The notes beneath the pieces are model-generated. The model saw nothing but the letters and a program-made list of their open reading frames with translations. It was not told the origin of the DNA and made no database searches. The position numbers and the translations under genes are program-made. Below are positions 50,994 through 61,000 of a DNA stretch of 64,000 nt, in pieces (position 1 is the first letter of the stretch; each line of letters starts with the position of its first letter). The DNA comes from CAZDXJ01 sp050303615 (lineage in GTDB: Bacteria; Pseudomonadota; Gammaproteobacteria; Methylococcales; Methylomonadaceae). Where the stretch lies: assembly GCA_050303615.1 (NCBI GenBank), contig JBNLCC010000015.1:62001-126000 (forward strand), given 5' to 3'.

Positions 50994-52136
50994 ATGACAA
51001 CCTATCTGTTCCCCGGCCAGGGCTCGCAACATGTCGGCATGGGCGAAAACCTATTCGATGCGTTTCCTGATCTTGCCGCCGCCGCAGATGCAATTCTGGG
51101 CTATTCGATCAAATCACTGTGCCTGGAAGACCCGGACCAGCAACTAGGACAAACACAATACACCCAACCCGCACTTTATGTAGTCAACGCCCTCACCTAC
51201 AGACAACAGCTTAAAGATACCGGTGCACGACCCGATTTTGTCGCCGGTCACAGCCTGGGCGAATATAACGCGCTGGAAAGCGCCGGCGTATTCAGCTTTG
51301 AAGACGGCGTTAAACTGGTCAAAAAACGCGGCGAACTGATGAGCACCGCGCCCAAAGGCGCAATGGCGGCCGTTATCGGTATAAGCTCCGATAAAATTGC
51401 GGAAATTCTGGCGGGTAATGGACTGGAGGCTATCGATATTGCCAACTATAACGCCCAGACGCAAACCATTATTTCCGGTTTGGAATCCGACATTCAAAAT
51501 GCACAAAGCATATTTGAACAGGAACAGGCCATGTATATTCCGCTGAATGTCAGCGGCGCTTTTCATTCCCGTTATATGCAAGCGATACAGAACGAATTTA
51601 GCCGGTTTTTGGACAGCTTTACCTTTGACCAACCGGAAATACCGGTCATCGCCAATATCCATGCCCGGCCCTATCAACCGGGCGAAGTCGGCAAGAATCT
51701 GGCCGATCAACTGACTCATTCGGTACGCTGGCTGGACAGCATGCACTATTTATTGGAGCAAGGCGAGATGGATTTTACCGAAGTCGGTCCCGGCGATGTG
51801 CTAAGCAAATTGATCTACGGTATCAAAAGCCGGTTTAAACCGAATGCGACTACAAACAGCGAACAACCGCTTAATAAGCCGGACACGCCGACACCCGCGG
51901 CCACCCAACCGAAACCCGTAGAACCGCTGACGCCGCAACAAAAAGTCGACGACTGGAACCGCTCACACCCTACCGGCACTCAGGTCAATGTAAAGGGCTA
52001 TGATCAACCCCTGACCACCAAAACCCAGGCCGTCGTGCTGTTCGGTCATCGAGCCGCCGTCTATATGCAGGGTTATAACGGTTATTTTGCGCTGGACGAT
52101 GTCGAGCCGCTTGAACAGAGTGCCAGCTCGGCTTAA
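50994..52136 (+). CDS. Trans-acting malonyl-CoA:ACP acyltransferase (PedD-like) with C-terminal extension
   Basis: 380 residues. The AT domain (about 1-285) shows YLFPGQGSQHVGMG, nucleophile Ser87 in GHSLGEY, a conserved substrate Arg in KKRGELM, and His191 in GAFHSRYM, all as in malonyl-specific free-standing ATs. It should load malonyl onto every elongating ACP of the AT-less modules. Beyond residue 285 a Pro/Thr-rich linker and a ~60-residue tail (QQKVDDWNRSHPTGTQVNV...) form an appended domain of unknown role. It is a single-gene plus-strand unit. Confidence 0.93.
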   Translation: MTTYLFPGQGSQHVGMGENLFDAFPDLAAAADAILGYSIKSLCLEDPDQQLGQTQYTQPALYVVNALTYRQQLKDTGARPDFVAGHSLGEYNALESAGVFSFEDGVKLVKKRGELMSTAPKGAMAAVIGISSDKIAEILAGNGLEAIDIANYNAQTQTIISGLESDIQNAQSIFEQEQAMYIPLNVSGAFHSRYMQAIQNEFSRFLDSFTFDQPEIPVIANIHARPYQPGEVGKNLADQLTHSVRWLDSMHYLLEQGEMDFTEVGPGDVLSKLIYGIKSRFKPNATTNSEQPLNKPDTPTPAATQPKPVEPLTPQQKVDDWNRSHPTGTQVNVKGYDQPLTTKTQAVVLFGHRAAVYMQGYNGYFALDDVEPLEQSASSA

Positions 52137-52313
52137 TCGGTTGAGCATTTACCCGACTCTTAATCCCATGATAATGGAATGTGGATGCGCAGAAGCACTT
52201 TCGTTATACATTCCCATTTATGCCCTATGGGTACCGGGGATGGTGGGAACGAGTAAAAAGATAGTCTTTTAATTGTTGGGTTTAAACGTAAAAACAAATG
52301 AAGAGTGGAAAAA

Positions 52314-52604
52314 ATGAATCGTAAGCAAGCATTGGACATTTTAACCCGATTAAAACCTGAATTAGTTAAACGTTTTGGTGTCACGAACTTGGCTTTATTT
52401 GGTTCTACCGTGCGTAATGAAGCTACGGAAGATAGTGATATTGATATTATTGTGTCTTTCGATGCCCCTGCAACTTCTAAAAAATATTTTGGCGTACAGT
52501 TTCTCTTAGAAGATGAACTGGGACAACCAGTTGACTTAGTCACAGATAAGGCTTTGCGCCCTGAATTAAAGCCGTTTATTGAGCAAGAGGCAATTAATGT
52601 CTGA
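52314..52604 (+). CDS. mntA: MntA-type nucleotidyltransferase antitoxin
   Basis: 96 residues from the ATG at 52314 (a GTG three codons upstream is possible). A minimal nucleotidyltransferase: GSTVRNEATEDSDIDIIV gives the GS-x10-DxD metal site near residues 32-46. In MntA/HepT pairs this protein AMPylates the HEPN toxin and blocks it. Its end overlaps the hepT start by 8 bases, so translation is coupled. GC is low compared with its neighbours. Confidence 0.88.
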   Translation: MNRKQALDILTRLKPELVKRFGVTNLALFGSTVRNEATEDSDIDIIVSFDAPATSKKYFGVQFLLEDELGQPVDLVTDKALRPELKPFIEQEAINV

Positions 52605-52944
52605 GAGAGAATGGCGTTTTTATCTGGATGATATGATCAGTTTCGCAGAAAAAATTGTGGCTTATTGCGAAGGGCTGGATCAAGAAGCATTTACACAAAC
52701 TGGTTTAAATTATGATGCGACAGTGCGTAATTTAGAATTGATTGGTGAGGCTGCTAATAATATACCTAAACAGATTCAAGAACAGAATAATTCTGTTCCT
52801 TGGCGACAAATTATTGCAACGCGAAACAGACTGATTCATGGTTATTTAGGAATTGATAATGATACTTTATGGAGTATTATTCAAGATGATATTCCCTTAT
52901 TAATCACTGAATTACAAAAGATAAAAATTGCCCCAACAAATTAG
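52597..52944 (+). CDS. hepT: HepT-type HEPN toxin
   Basis: About 115 residues from the ATG at 52597, chosen over a TTG 18 bases upstream. An all-helical HEPN protein with the RNase motif R-x4-H in ATRNRLIHGYLG near residue 82, and the conserved NLELIGEAANNIP helix. Such toxins cleave RNA when not AMPylated by the partner. The pair is a mobile or stabilising element sitting between the AT gene and the SDR gene. Confidence 0.9.
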   Translation: MSEREWRFYLDDMISFAEKIVAYCEGLDQEAFTQTGLNYDATVRNLELIGEAANNIPKQIQEQNNSVPWRQIIATRNRLIHGYLGIDNDTLWSIIQDDIPLLITELQKIKIAPTN

Positions 52945-53129
52945 GACAAAATAAATAAGGCAAGTTTTTCATTACAATAAATGCACAAAAAATTGACTGT
53001 CGACTGTACAACATCATGTCACTATCCTTAGGTTACTATCAGCAATACTTTATCTTCATTATGTTAGAGCGCCTCATATTTAATTTATAAGCCTCCATAC
53101 GAACATCAAACTTATTTCAGGATACTTGA

Positions 53130-53945
53130 ATGCCCAGAGTTAAAGACAAAATCGCCCTGATCACCGGCGGCAGCCGTGGAATCGGCGCGGAAACGGCAAG
53201 ACTGCTGGCTACTGAAGGCGCTACGGTTATTATCATCGATATTTTGGACGACCTGGGACGATCCGTAGCTGAAGAGATCGGCGACAGCGCCAGTTATTAT
53301 CATCTGGATGTCAGTAAGGAAGCTGACTGGCAGGCGGTTTGTGAAACGATCAGGCAGCAATACGGACGCCTGGATATCCTGTTTAATAATGCCGGAGTTT
53401 CCGGGTTTGAACCGGAGTTCGAGCAAAGAGCGCAAGACATTGAACAAGTAACTCTGGACGACTGGCATAAAATCCATGCGGTCAACCTGGACGGGGTCTT
53501 TCTGGGTTGTAAATACGGCATTCCGTTAATGAAGGAAAAGGGCGGTTCGATTATTAATATGTCATCACGCTCCGGCATGGTAGGTATGGCGCAAACCGCA
53601 GGTTATTGCTCCAGTAAGGGCGCGGTGCGTAATTTGACCAAAAGCGTGGCAATTTATTGTGCGCAGTACGGCTATAACATTCGCTGCAACTCTTTACACC
53701 CCGGCGCAATTTATACCCCGATCTGGGATACGGTCATGGGCGATACACCGGAGCAACGCACTGAAACGTTGAATTTTGTTAAACGCGGCATACCGTTGAA
53801 CGAAATGGGAAAACCGCTCGATGTCGCATACAACGTTCTATACCTGGCTTCCGATGAGTCCAGATATATAACCGGTTCGGAAATGGTCATAGACGGCGGC
53901 ATTATGGCCGGCAGCACGGCAACCCTATCGCATCAGGATGAGTAA
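53130..53945 (+). CDS. Short-chain dehydrogenase/reductase
   Basis: 271 residues, classical SDR. Cofactor motif TGGSRGIG (12-19), NNAG near 88, and the catalytic Ser with YCSSK near 157. Asp at the end of the second strand (IIIDIL) favours NAD(H). It resembles hydroxysteroid and cyclic-alcohol dehydrogenases. Ahead of it is a 185-bp AT-rich gap; its 3' end faces the Baeyer-Villiger-type gene. It might oxidise an alcohol of the polyketide to a ketone, but it could also be unrelated metabolism. Confidence 0.88.
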   Translation: MPRVKDKIALITGGSRGIGAETARLLATEGATVIIIDILDDLGRSVAEEIGDSASYYHLDVSKEADWQAVCETIRQQYGRLDILFNNAGVSGFEPEFEQRAQDIEQVTLDDWHKIHAVNLDGVFLGCKYGIPLMKEKGGSIINMSSRSGMVGMAQTAGYCSSKGAVRNLTKSVAIYCAQYGYNIRCNSLHPGAIYTPIWDTVMGDTPEQRTETLNFVKRGIPLNEMGKPLDVAYNVLYLASDESRYITGSEMVIDGGIMAGSTATLSHQDE

Positions 53946-54093
53946 CAGCACCACCCGAACTACCACACTCACCGTAGCTCACATGAAAAGCAACGTAATC
54001 CAGAAAATCGAAGCTCCGAAAATCCTGAATTCCGCAAGCTCCATCCCGACTACAAGCCACAACCATTAAGTTAAGGAAAAAAATAAACATATT

Positions 54094-54119
54094 GTAGATG
54101 CGAATTCATTCGCACCTAC
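54094..54119. repeat. Hairpin repeat (GTAGATGCGAATTCATTCGC family)
   Basis: Palindrome centred on GCGAATTCATTCGC, with flanks GTAGAT and ACCTAC. With the CATTAAGTTAAG stretch at 54064-54075 it matches the element at 40826-40862. It is intergenic between converging genes. Confidence 0.6.
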
Positions 54120-54146
54120 CTGCCGTGGAGGATAAGAACTAAAATA

Positions 54147-55967
54147 TTAGCTTTTAGCTTTGCTTAAAACCACGCCAGCCATATCGCCCTGCTCGCGCCA
54201 TTCGCTTAGGATTTTGAAAAATGCTTCCGAACCGCCGCCGTAAAATGCGGCGATTTTGGCATTTTTACCTTCGCCGGGTTTGCCTTCGTTATTGTAATAC
54301 CCGGGCGTGCAGTCCTGATAATACTGCTGGTTACCGCCGCCGAAACTGTTGATTTCGTCTACCCATTGCGCCTCTCCCTTTGCCGTTGCCTCAATCACTT
54401 GCTTGTTTTGTTTGTAAGCTTCTCCAACCATATAGGCAATATGCGCGCTTTGTTGATAGAGCATATGCGTATAGTTGGCGGTATATCCGCCTTGGGTCAT
54501 GCCCAGAAAAAAACAATTCGGAAAGCCATTAGACTGAAGCCCGTGCAGCGTGCGCATGCCATCGGCCCATTTTTCGGTCAGTGTTAAACCGTCGCGTCCG
54601 AACAGTTCAAAACCGGAACGTTTGGGATAAGCTGTACCCACTTCAAACCCGGTGGCAAATATCAGGCAATCCAGCTCATAAGCCTGATCGCCCACTACAA
54701 CAGCGGTTTCAGTCAATCTCGTCACACCTTTGCCCTGGGTATCGACCAGCTCTACATTATCGCGATTAAACACCTGAAGATAATCATCATTAAAACAGGG
54801 ACGTTTGCAAAACAGCCGATACCACGGTTTTAATGCGGCGGCGGTTTTAGGGTCGGTCACAACCTGATCGATACGCGCCCTGACCTGTTCCATCTGTTCG
54901 AAATCTAGCATTTCCAAAAGCTGTTGTATTTCTTCCGCAGACAGTTGTTCCGGCCGTTTATGTGCAGGCAGTTGACTCAAGCGGCGCATAATATTGCTTA
55001 AACCGTCGTTAACCTGATCAATTTCGCTATCGTTACCGGAAACCACCCGGTTAAAGTTTTCCATACGCGCCTGCTGCCAGCCGGGCGCTAGCGTATCAGC
55101 CCATTGCCGGTCGGTGGCTTGATTATCGCGCACCAGCACCGACGATGGTGTGCGTTGAAAGGCATAGAGTTTTTGTGAGGATTCGGCCAGATATGGAATA
55201 CACTGAATACTGGTCGCGCCGGTACCGATAATGCCGACCCGCTTGTCGCCGAGCTTATCCAGCCGACCGTCGGCATCACCGCCGGTATAGACATAATCCC
55301 AGCGACTGGTATGAAACATCCTGCCACGGAACCGATCTATACCGTCTATACCGGGCAGTTTCGGTTGGCTGAGCGGACCGTCGGCCAAACAGATAAATCG
55401 TGCCCTTAGCACATCGCCGCGGTCGGTGTTAACCAGCCAGCGCGAACCGTCATCGTGCCAACGCAGCTCTTTTACCAATGTATGAAAAAGAGCCTTATCA
55501 TAAAGCCGGTAGTATTCGCCGATAGCACGCGAATGGGCAAAAATTTCCGGGGCGTTGCTGTATTTGGTTTTCGGAATATAGCCGAGTTCTTCGAGTAACG
55601 GCAGATAGATATACGATTCTATATCGCATTGTGCGCCGGGATAACGGTTCCAATACCAGGTGCCGCCGAAGTCACCGCCGCGTTCGACAATGCGAACATC
55701 GTCGATACCGGCTTCCTTTAGCCGTGCAGCCGCCAGCAAACCGCTAAAACCGCCGCCGACAATTAACGCCTCAACCTCATCATGTAACGCAGCACGCTCC
55801 CGCCTAGGGCTGAAAGGATCAACCTGAAACCGGGCATAACGCCCATCGATTTTTATATATTGATCATTACCGTCTTCGCGCAAACGCTTATCGCGTTCTT
55901 GACGATATTTAGCCCGAACAGCATTAACGTCAAAATTTCCCTGCCGGGTGTTAGCCTTATTCGACAT
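54147..55967 (-). CDS. Baeyer-Villiger-type flavin monooxygenase
   Basis: 606 residues from an ATG at 55967 that overlaps the upstream PhyH gene by 11 bases; an earlier in-frame start is less likely. FAD motif GGGFSG at 71-76, the BVMO-typical GGTWYWNRYPGAQCD at 101-115, the fingerprint FRGRMFHTSRWD at 213-224 (FxGxxxHxxxW) and NADPH motif GTGATS at 249-254. The ~60-residue N-terminal extension is common in cyclohexanone-monooxygenase relatives. Expected reaction: insertion of oxygen next to a ketone. It ends the operon PKS, luciferase-like oxygenase, PhyH, BVMO. The SDR opposite could supply a ketone substrate (inference). Confidence 0.9.
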   Translation of the reverse strand: MSNKANTRQGNFDVNAVRAKYRQERDKRLREDGNDQYIKIDGRYARFQVDPFSPRRERAALHDEVEALIVGGGFSGLLAAARLKEAGIDDVRIVERGGDFGGTWYWNRYPGAQCDIESYIYLPLLEELGYIPKTKYSNAPEIFAHSRAIGEYYRLYDKALFHTLVKELRWHDDGSRWLVNTDRGDVLRARFICLADGPLSQPKLPGIDGIDRFRGRMFHTSRWDYVYTGGDADGRLDKLGDKRVGIIGTGATSIQCIPYLAESSQKLYAFQRTPSSVLVRDNQATDRQWADTLAPGWQQARMENFNRVVSGNDSEIDQVNDGLSNIMRRLSQLPAHKRPEQLSAEEIQQLLEMLDFEQMEQVRARIDQVVTDPKTAAALKPWYRLFCKRPCFNDDYLQVFNRDNVELVDTQGKGVTRLTETAVVVGDQAYELDCLIFATGFEVGTAYPKRSGFELFGRDGLTLTEKWADGMRTLHGLQSNGFPNCFFLGMTQGGYTANYTHMLYQQSAHIAYMVGEAYKQNKQVIEATAKGEAQWVDEINSFGGGNQQYYQDCTPGYYNNEGKPGEGKNAKIAAFYGGGSEAFFKILSEWREQGDMAGVVLSKAKS

Positions 55968-56871
55968 CTGCAGTAAGATTATCAATGTTCGTAGCCCGGT
56001 TTAATAATTCCAAATTCGGACTGAAATTAAAATTTTGCGCATCGACACCATCCGCACAATGTGGAAATAAATGTTCGATTAACCGACGCTGAGCCGCCGG
56101 CCACTCTGCAACCACCTGATTGTTGGGATCTGAAACACCGTCAAGCTTAACCCGGTCACGCATAAAAATACTGTTAATTCTGGCTTGCATCGCAACCGGC
56201 AAACTGGCGAAGTTCGGATTAAAGTTCAAGCTGAGCAACGTACGCTCCTGCTCAGAGTCATTCGCATAAGCGCCATGTAAGAGTCGGGTATCCTTAACCA
56301 CGACATCACCGGGCTGTACGCAAACGGCAACCTCCCCTGACCATGATTGATATAAAGGATGATCGGGGTCCTCCACTTTCGAGATAGCCGCATCATAGGC
56401 TGCCGGGTTTTCATGAATCGGATGCCGATTACGATGGCTGCCGGGGATAACCCGAAGACAACCGTGCTCGGGCGTCGTTGCGGACAGATAAATCATAATA
56501 TTCACCTGCGGTATTTGGTCGGTATAGGAAATCGGATCGTCCCATCCCCACCAATCGTGATGCCAGAACAATGCAGGACTGTGAGGCGGCTTGCTGATGA
56601 TCGATCCACTACTGAATACCACATTGTGCAGATCCAGTTGTCGGAAAACCGTAGCCAATGCCGGGTGGGCAATCAGTTCGGAAAAATTTGGATAATCGGC
56701 TATATCGACCAGGCAGCCTTGCGCCTTAAACAGGTTACGGTGGTTTTCGCTAACGGTTGCCAAGCCTTTATCACACCATTGCCGAATTTTTTCGATCATA
56801 TCCAAATCAAAAACATTACCGACAATACAATAGCCTTGCTGCTCCAACTGCTCCCTTTCTACAGATTTCAT
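55957..56871 (-). CDS. PhyH-family Fe(II)/2-oxoglutarate dioxygenase
   Basis: 304 residues. Metal ligands H104 and D106 (FWHHDWWGW) and H199 (LLHGAYAND), with R210 for 2-oxoglutarate; the HGCLRVIPGSH segment is typical of phytanoyl-CoA hydroxylase relatives. Probably hydroxylates the polyketide. It lies 19 bp downstream of the luciferase-like oxygenase and overlaps the BVMO start, so it is part of that operon. It is not closely related to the two oxygenases at 41100 and 43603. Confidence 0.9.
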   Translation of the reverse strand: MKSVEREQLEQQGYCIVGNVFDLDMIEKIRQWCDKGLATVSENHRNLFKAQGCLVDIADYPNFSELIAHPALATVFRQLDLHNVVFSSGSIISKPPHSPALFWHHDWWGWDDPISYTDQIPQVNIMIYLSATTPEHGCLRVIPGSHRNRHPIHENPAAYDAAISKVEDPDHPLYQSWSGEVAVCVQPGDVVVKDTRLLHGAYANDSEQERTLLSLNFNPNFASLPVAMQARINSIFMRDRVKLDGVSDPNNQVVAEWPAAQRRLIEHLFPHCADGVDAQNFNFSPNLELLNRATNIDNLTADVE

Positions 56872-56890
56872 TGATGCTTCCCCATAAAAT

Positions 56891-57994
56891 TTACCGGTAC
56901 AGATTAATTAAACGTTTAAGCTGAGTCAACGAGTCCCTGACCAGCGAATAATCGACGCCAAAATCCACCAGACAGGCAATTTCATTAACCCCGGCGGCTA
57001 TAGCTTGATCAACGATTTCCCGGCCGTCATCGACCGTGCCGAAAATAGCACCGGTTTTAAAGTAACGCTGATAGGCGTATTCCAACATTTTGTCTTTTTC
57101 CACCTCGTCCAGCGCCCGACCGCCGTTTTCATCGACCGCCGCTTTTAAATGCGCATCCAATGAACTTTTGATATACGTTTTAAACGGCACCTCAACAGCC
57201 TGTTGCACCTTTTCTCTTTCGTCCAGCAACAGCGTATGCAGCATTAAGGTTATCACGCCGCTTTCAGGATCGAATCCCGCATCTTGCCGCGCGTTTCGGT
57301 ACAGCGCTATCTTTTTTTGCATAACATCCAGGTTATTACCGTACAGCATGGTAAAAATGTTGTAGCCCATCCTGCCGGCATGAATAAAACCCTCGTCATT
57401 TTGGGTCACCAACAGCCAGACATTCAGTTCCGGCTGCAGCGGTCTGGGATAAACGGTGATCGGTATGGCCTCGCCGCCGGGCCCGGCAAACGCCACTGTT
57501 TCACCGCGCCACAGTTTCTGCACGACAGGGATGGCTTCACTGCAGATTTGTCGCCGGTTTTCATAGCTTTCCGGTGACAGAATAAAGTCCGGTTTGCTCC
57601 AACCGGACCCGAAACCCAAATCGACACGACCCTGCGACAAGACATCGTTCATTGCCCACCATTCGACCACTTCGGCCGGATGATGTAACGGTAATGAGAT
57701 CCCGGCAGTTCTAAATCGAATACGACGGGTTTGCGGGATCAAATGCGCGGCCATAATTGCCGAATTGGCGTAAATCGAGCCGAACTCATGAAAATGCCGC
57801 TCGGGCAAATACACTGCCTCGAAATATTCCCGGTCGGCAAACAAGGTGATATCGCGCATAAATGCGTACTTTTCCGCATCGGTACTATCCTTGCGCACAT
57901 CGGAAAAGAATAAAAAACTAAAGCGAATAACTGATGAATTTGGCTTTTCTGTCGCAGGCTTTAACCCCAGCAATTGTTCGATCGATTGACTCAT
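56891..57994 (-). CDS. Luciferase-like flavin monooxygenase of natural-product type
   Basis: 367 residues, TIM-barrel LLM fold. Characteristic pieces are FSFLFFSDVRK near the start, EAVYLPERHFHEFG, RIRFRTAGISLPLHHP, and RVDLGFGSGWSKPDF. These match the subgroup found in PKS/NRPS clusters (PedJ-like), which uses reduced FMN and often acts on carrier-bound intermediates. It starts 8 bp after the PKS stop, so it is translated with the PKS. The substrate is not evident. Confidence 0.9.
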   Translation of the reverse strand: MSQSIEQLLGLKPATEKPNSSVIRFSFLFFSDVRKDSTDAEKYAFMRDITLFADREYFEAVYLPERHFHEFGSIYANSAIMAAHLIPQTRRIRFRTAGISLPLHHPAEVVEWWAMNDVLSQGRVDLGFGSGWSKPDFILSPESYENRRQICSEAIPVVQKLWRGETVAFAGPGGEAIPITVYPRPLQPELNVWLLVTQNDEGFIHAGRMGYNIFTMLYGNNLDVMQKKIALYRNARQDAGFDPESGVITLMLHTLLLDEREKVQQAVEVPFKTYIKSSLDAHLKAAVDENGGRALDEVEKDKMLEYAYQRYFKTGAIFGTVDDGREIVDQAIAAGVNEIACLVDFGVDYSLVRDSLTQLKRLINLYR

Positions 57995-58002
57995 ATATTC
58001 AG

Positions 58003-61000
58003 CTATTGATGTTTGTCCGGTTGCTTCGTTGCGGCTTGAGCCAATAAATAGTCAGACAACGTTTGCACCGTGGCGTAATCGATCAGCCATTGCGGTTGTA
58101 CGGTCCGTTGCAGCTTCTTCTCCAGTCGGGTGGCCAGCACCATTGCCGAAATCGAGTCCAGACCGTAATTTTGAAACGGCTGAGTCGGATCAAACTGTTT
58201 TAATTTGAGCACTTCCATAACGGTATGACTGATCGTTTGTTCCAAATCCAACACATCTGTTTTTGCCGGCTGCGGAACCGCGGCAAATAACAGCTTATGA
58301 ATCCGGTGAATCAAATTGGGCGGCAGTTGTTTGATTCGGGCCAGATCGATCACCTCGGTAATACGTTCCACCGGCACATTAATCCCGGAACGTTTTTCCG
58401 CTTCCCAGTGCTCCAGATGAGACAGAATCGAGGTATCCAGTATGACCGGAGACGTTTCCGGCACCTTATCCGCCAGCTCTTGCGGTTCAATATCCATACG
58501 GGCAAACAATAACTGCGAACTGGCCCGGTCAAACCGGCTTCGGTCAAGATAGCCGATAAACACGGAGCTGTCTTCATAACAGCTCATCGCCCTTTCGAAC
58601 AGAACGCAACCTTCCTGATTGGAAAAGGTACGCAAGCCCAACCGATGAAAATTATCTTCGACCCGCTTCACCTTATCGGCGGCAATCCGGGTAATCGCGC
58701 CGGCCTGCTTCCAGTCAGACCAGATCAGGGTTTTATAATGGGTTTGTTTGTTCTGGTGACATTGATAGGCGGTAAATAAGTTGACAAAACTATTGGCCAT
58801 CGCATAGTCTGCCGCACCGCGTGCCATATGCGGTATTACGCCGGTCACCGAGGAAAGCGTGACAAAAAAGTCCAGTGTATCGGTTTTAAACAAGGTGTGC
58901 AGACATTCCAATCCGTTTATTTTCGGTTCCCACACCTGCTGCATACGCGCCAGACTTTTGCCGGCAAAACCTGGATTGTCAGCATCGGAATAAACTCCGG
59001 CGGCATGAATTACGCCTCGGATCGGTCCGAGTTTAGCGCGTATTTTTTTGAAATAGCGTTTTAACGAATACAGGCTGGTAATCGAGCCGGTATATATCTG
59101 TAACTGTTCGACCGCTTTATCCAGTTCGATCAGCGCAGGCAATTTGTTTTTAACATAAGGGTTCAAATCGTCATTGGCTAGTTCCTGCTCCCAACTGTCT
59201 TTAGGCGGCAACGGGGTTACGCCCATCAATACCAGTTTATTGCAACCTTGAGCAGTCAGGTATTTGGCAATTTCCAATCCCACTCCGTTGGTGCCGCCGC
59301 TGATGACGTACACACCATCCTGTGCAATCGGTAGCGGGGCCGGTTCCTGCACGTCCGCGGCCACAGCGGATAACACCGGCGCAAAGCGCTGTCCATCGCG
59401 GAAGCACAACTCGGTTTCCTGTAACTCGCCGGCAAATTCCTGCATAACGATTTGTCTTAATTGCTGCGGTTGGTCGTAACAGGACTGATCGATGTCGATT
59501 AACCGGGCGCTGATATGCGGATAGTCGGCGCTGATCATTTTTACCAACCCTGCAAACTTGGCCCCGGCCACACTCATCGTTTCAGTCCGGAAATACTGCA
59601 ACCCTTTGGTAAAGTAAAGCAGCGCTAGATCGTTAAAGGTGCCGATGAGAGTCTGGTAAAAAACCACCTTGCCCGGATTGTCGGCATCCTTATCTTTAGC
59701 GTTTCGGTACAAATCGCCGAAATCGATAATATGACTGATGTCGTCGTATTGATCGATCAGGATATTGGCACTGATTTTGATTGATTCGGTATCTTTAAAA
59801 TCGATCGAATTCTGAATCTGGTTGGCCGCAATACTGTTGTCGCCGATTAACACAATCTCTTTAAAATCATCCGGCTTCAACAGAGTCTTGGCGATTTCCA
59901 GCGACTCATGGTTGACCAGGATCAGCACCGTGCCGTAGATGCCCGACCGATCCGACGGCTGCGTAGCCTTAGGCTGCCACCGTTTTTTAATCAAATGAAT
60001 TCTATCGGAATCCGGTTCGATTACACACCGCCTGAGCAAACGCCGATCACCCGCATAATGAACCTGACGTAACGGCCCGGCCGGTTGTGACGCAGCCAAC
60101 GCCAACCATTCGGTAAACAGGCGCTGCATGGTTACAGCCAGTTCCTGGCTCTCGGACAGGGTCAGCAACAAACCCTGTGCTTGTTGACCGATTTCGTTAA
60201 CCAGTTCAACCAGTCGCTCCGCTTGTGCTTGATCAGCGGTTAACAATAACAGCCGCTGCACCGGTTTAGCATCAGCCGTTTCTGCAAATAACGACAGCCA
60301 TTGCTGCACCAACGATGCCCCGTCGCCGCAGGCTAATTTATGCCCGGACAGAAACATCAGACAGTCCGGCCGTTTTGCGGTCGATGCAGCATCGATTTCA
60401 GTTATGGGATAATAGTGCACGTCTTGCCCTTCCGACAAACCCGTAGTCAAACCGACCGCCTGCTTTAATTGCGTAAGCAACCGGCTGAAAGCCTGCCGCT
60501 CGCTGTCGTCGGTGTAGATCACCATCAGCTGTTTATCGCGGTAACTCTGTAATTGTTTTCCCCAATCCATGGCTTCCGGCAATGCACTGTCCTGCCATAG
60601 TTCCAGATTAATCGGCAACGGTTCCCTGTTACAGTTTGGCGGAGCGGCTTCTACCGGGTCTACATTCTCGGCTTTAGGCACCCAGTAATGTTCACGGGCA
60701 AACGGATAGGTCGGCAGCCCGTGTTTACGTTGCGCCTGTCCGGGTTGATACAGCGTCGACCAATCCACTGTCTCGCCAGTCAACCAACGTTCGGCCAGTT
60801 GCCGTAGCTCGCTGTTTTCCTGCTGTCCGGTGGATACACCTGCCTTGTCTCCGACCTTACCGGTTAAGCAATTTTCATCGGTTAATCCTGTGGCAGCGAA
60901 TGCAGATAAACGGTTTTTCAACACTTCGGCCGTATCTGCCAGCACGGCCAGCCGGTAATTCATTTCCGCCCGTCCGGTCTGGAAGGTGAAAGCCAAATCG

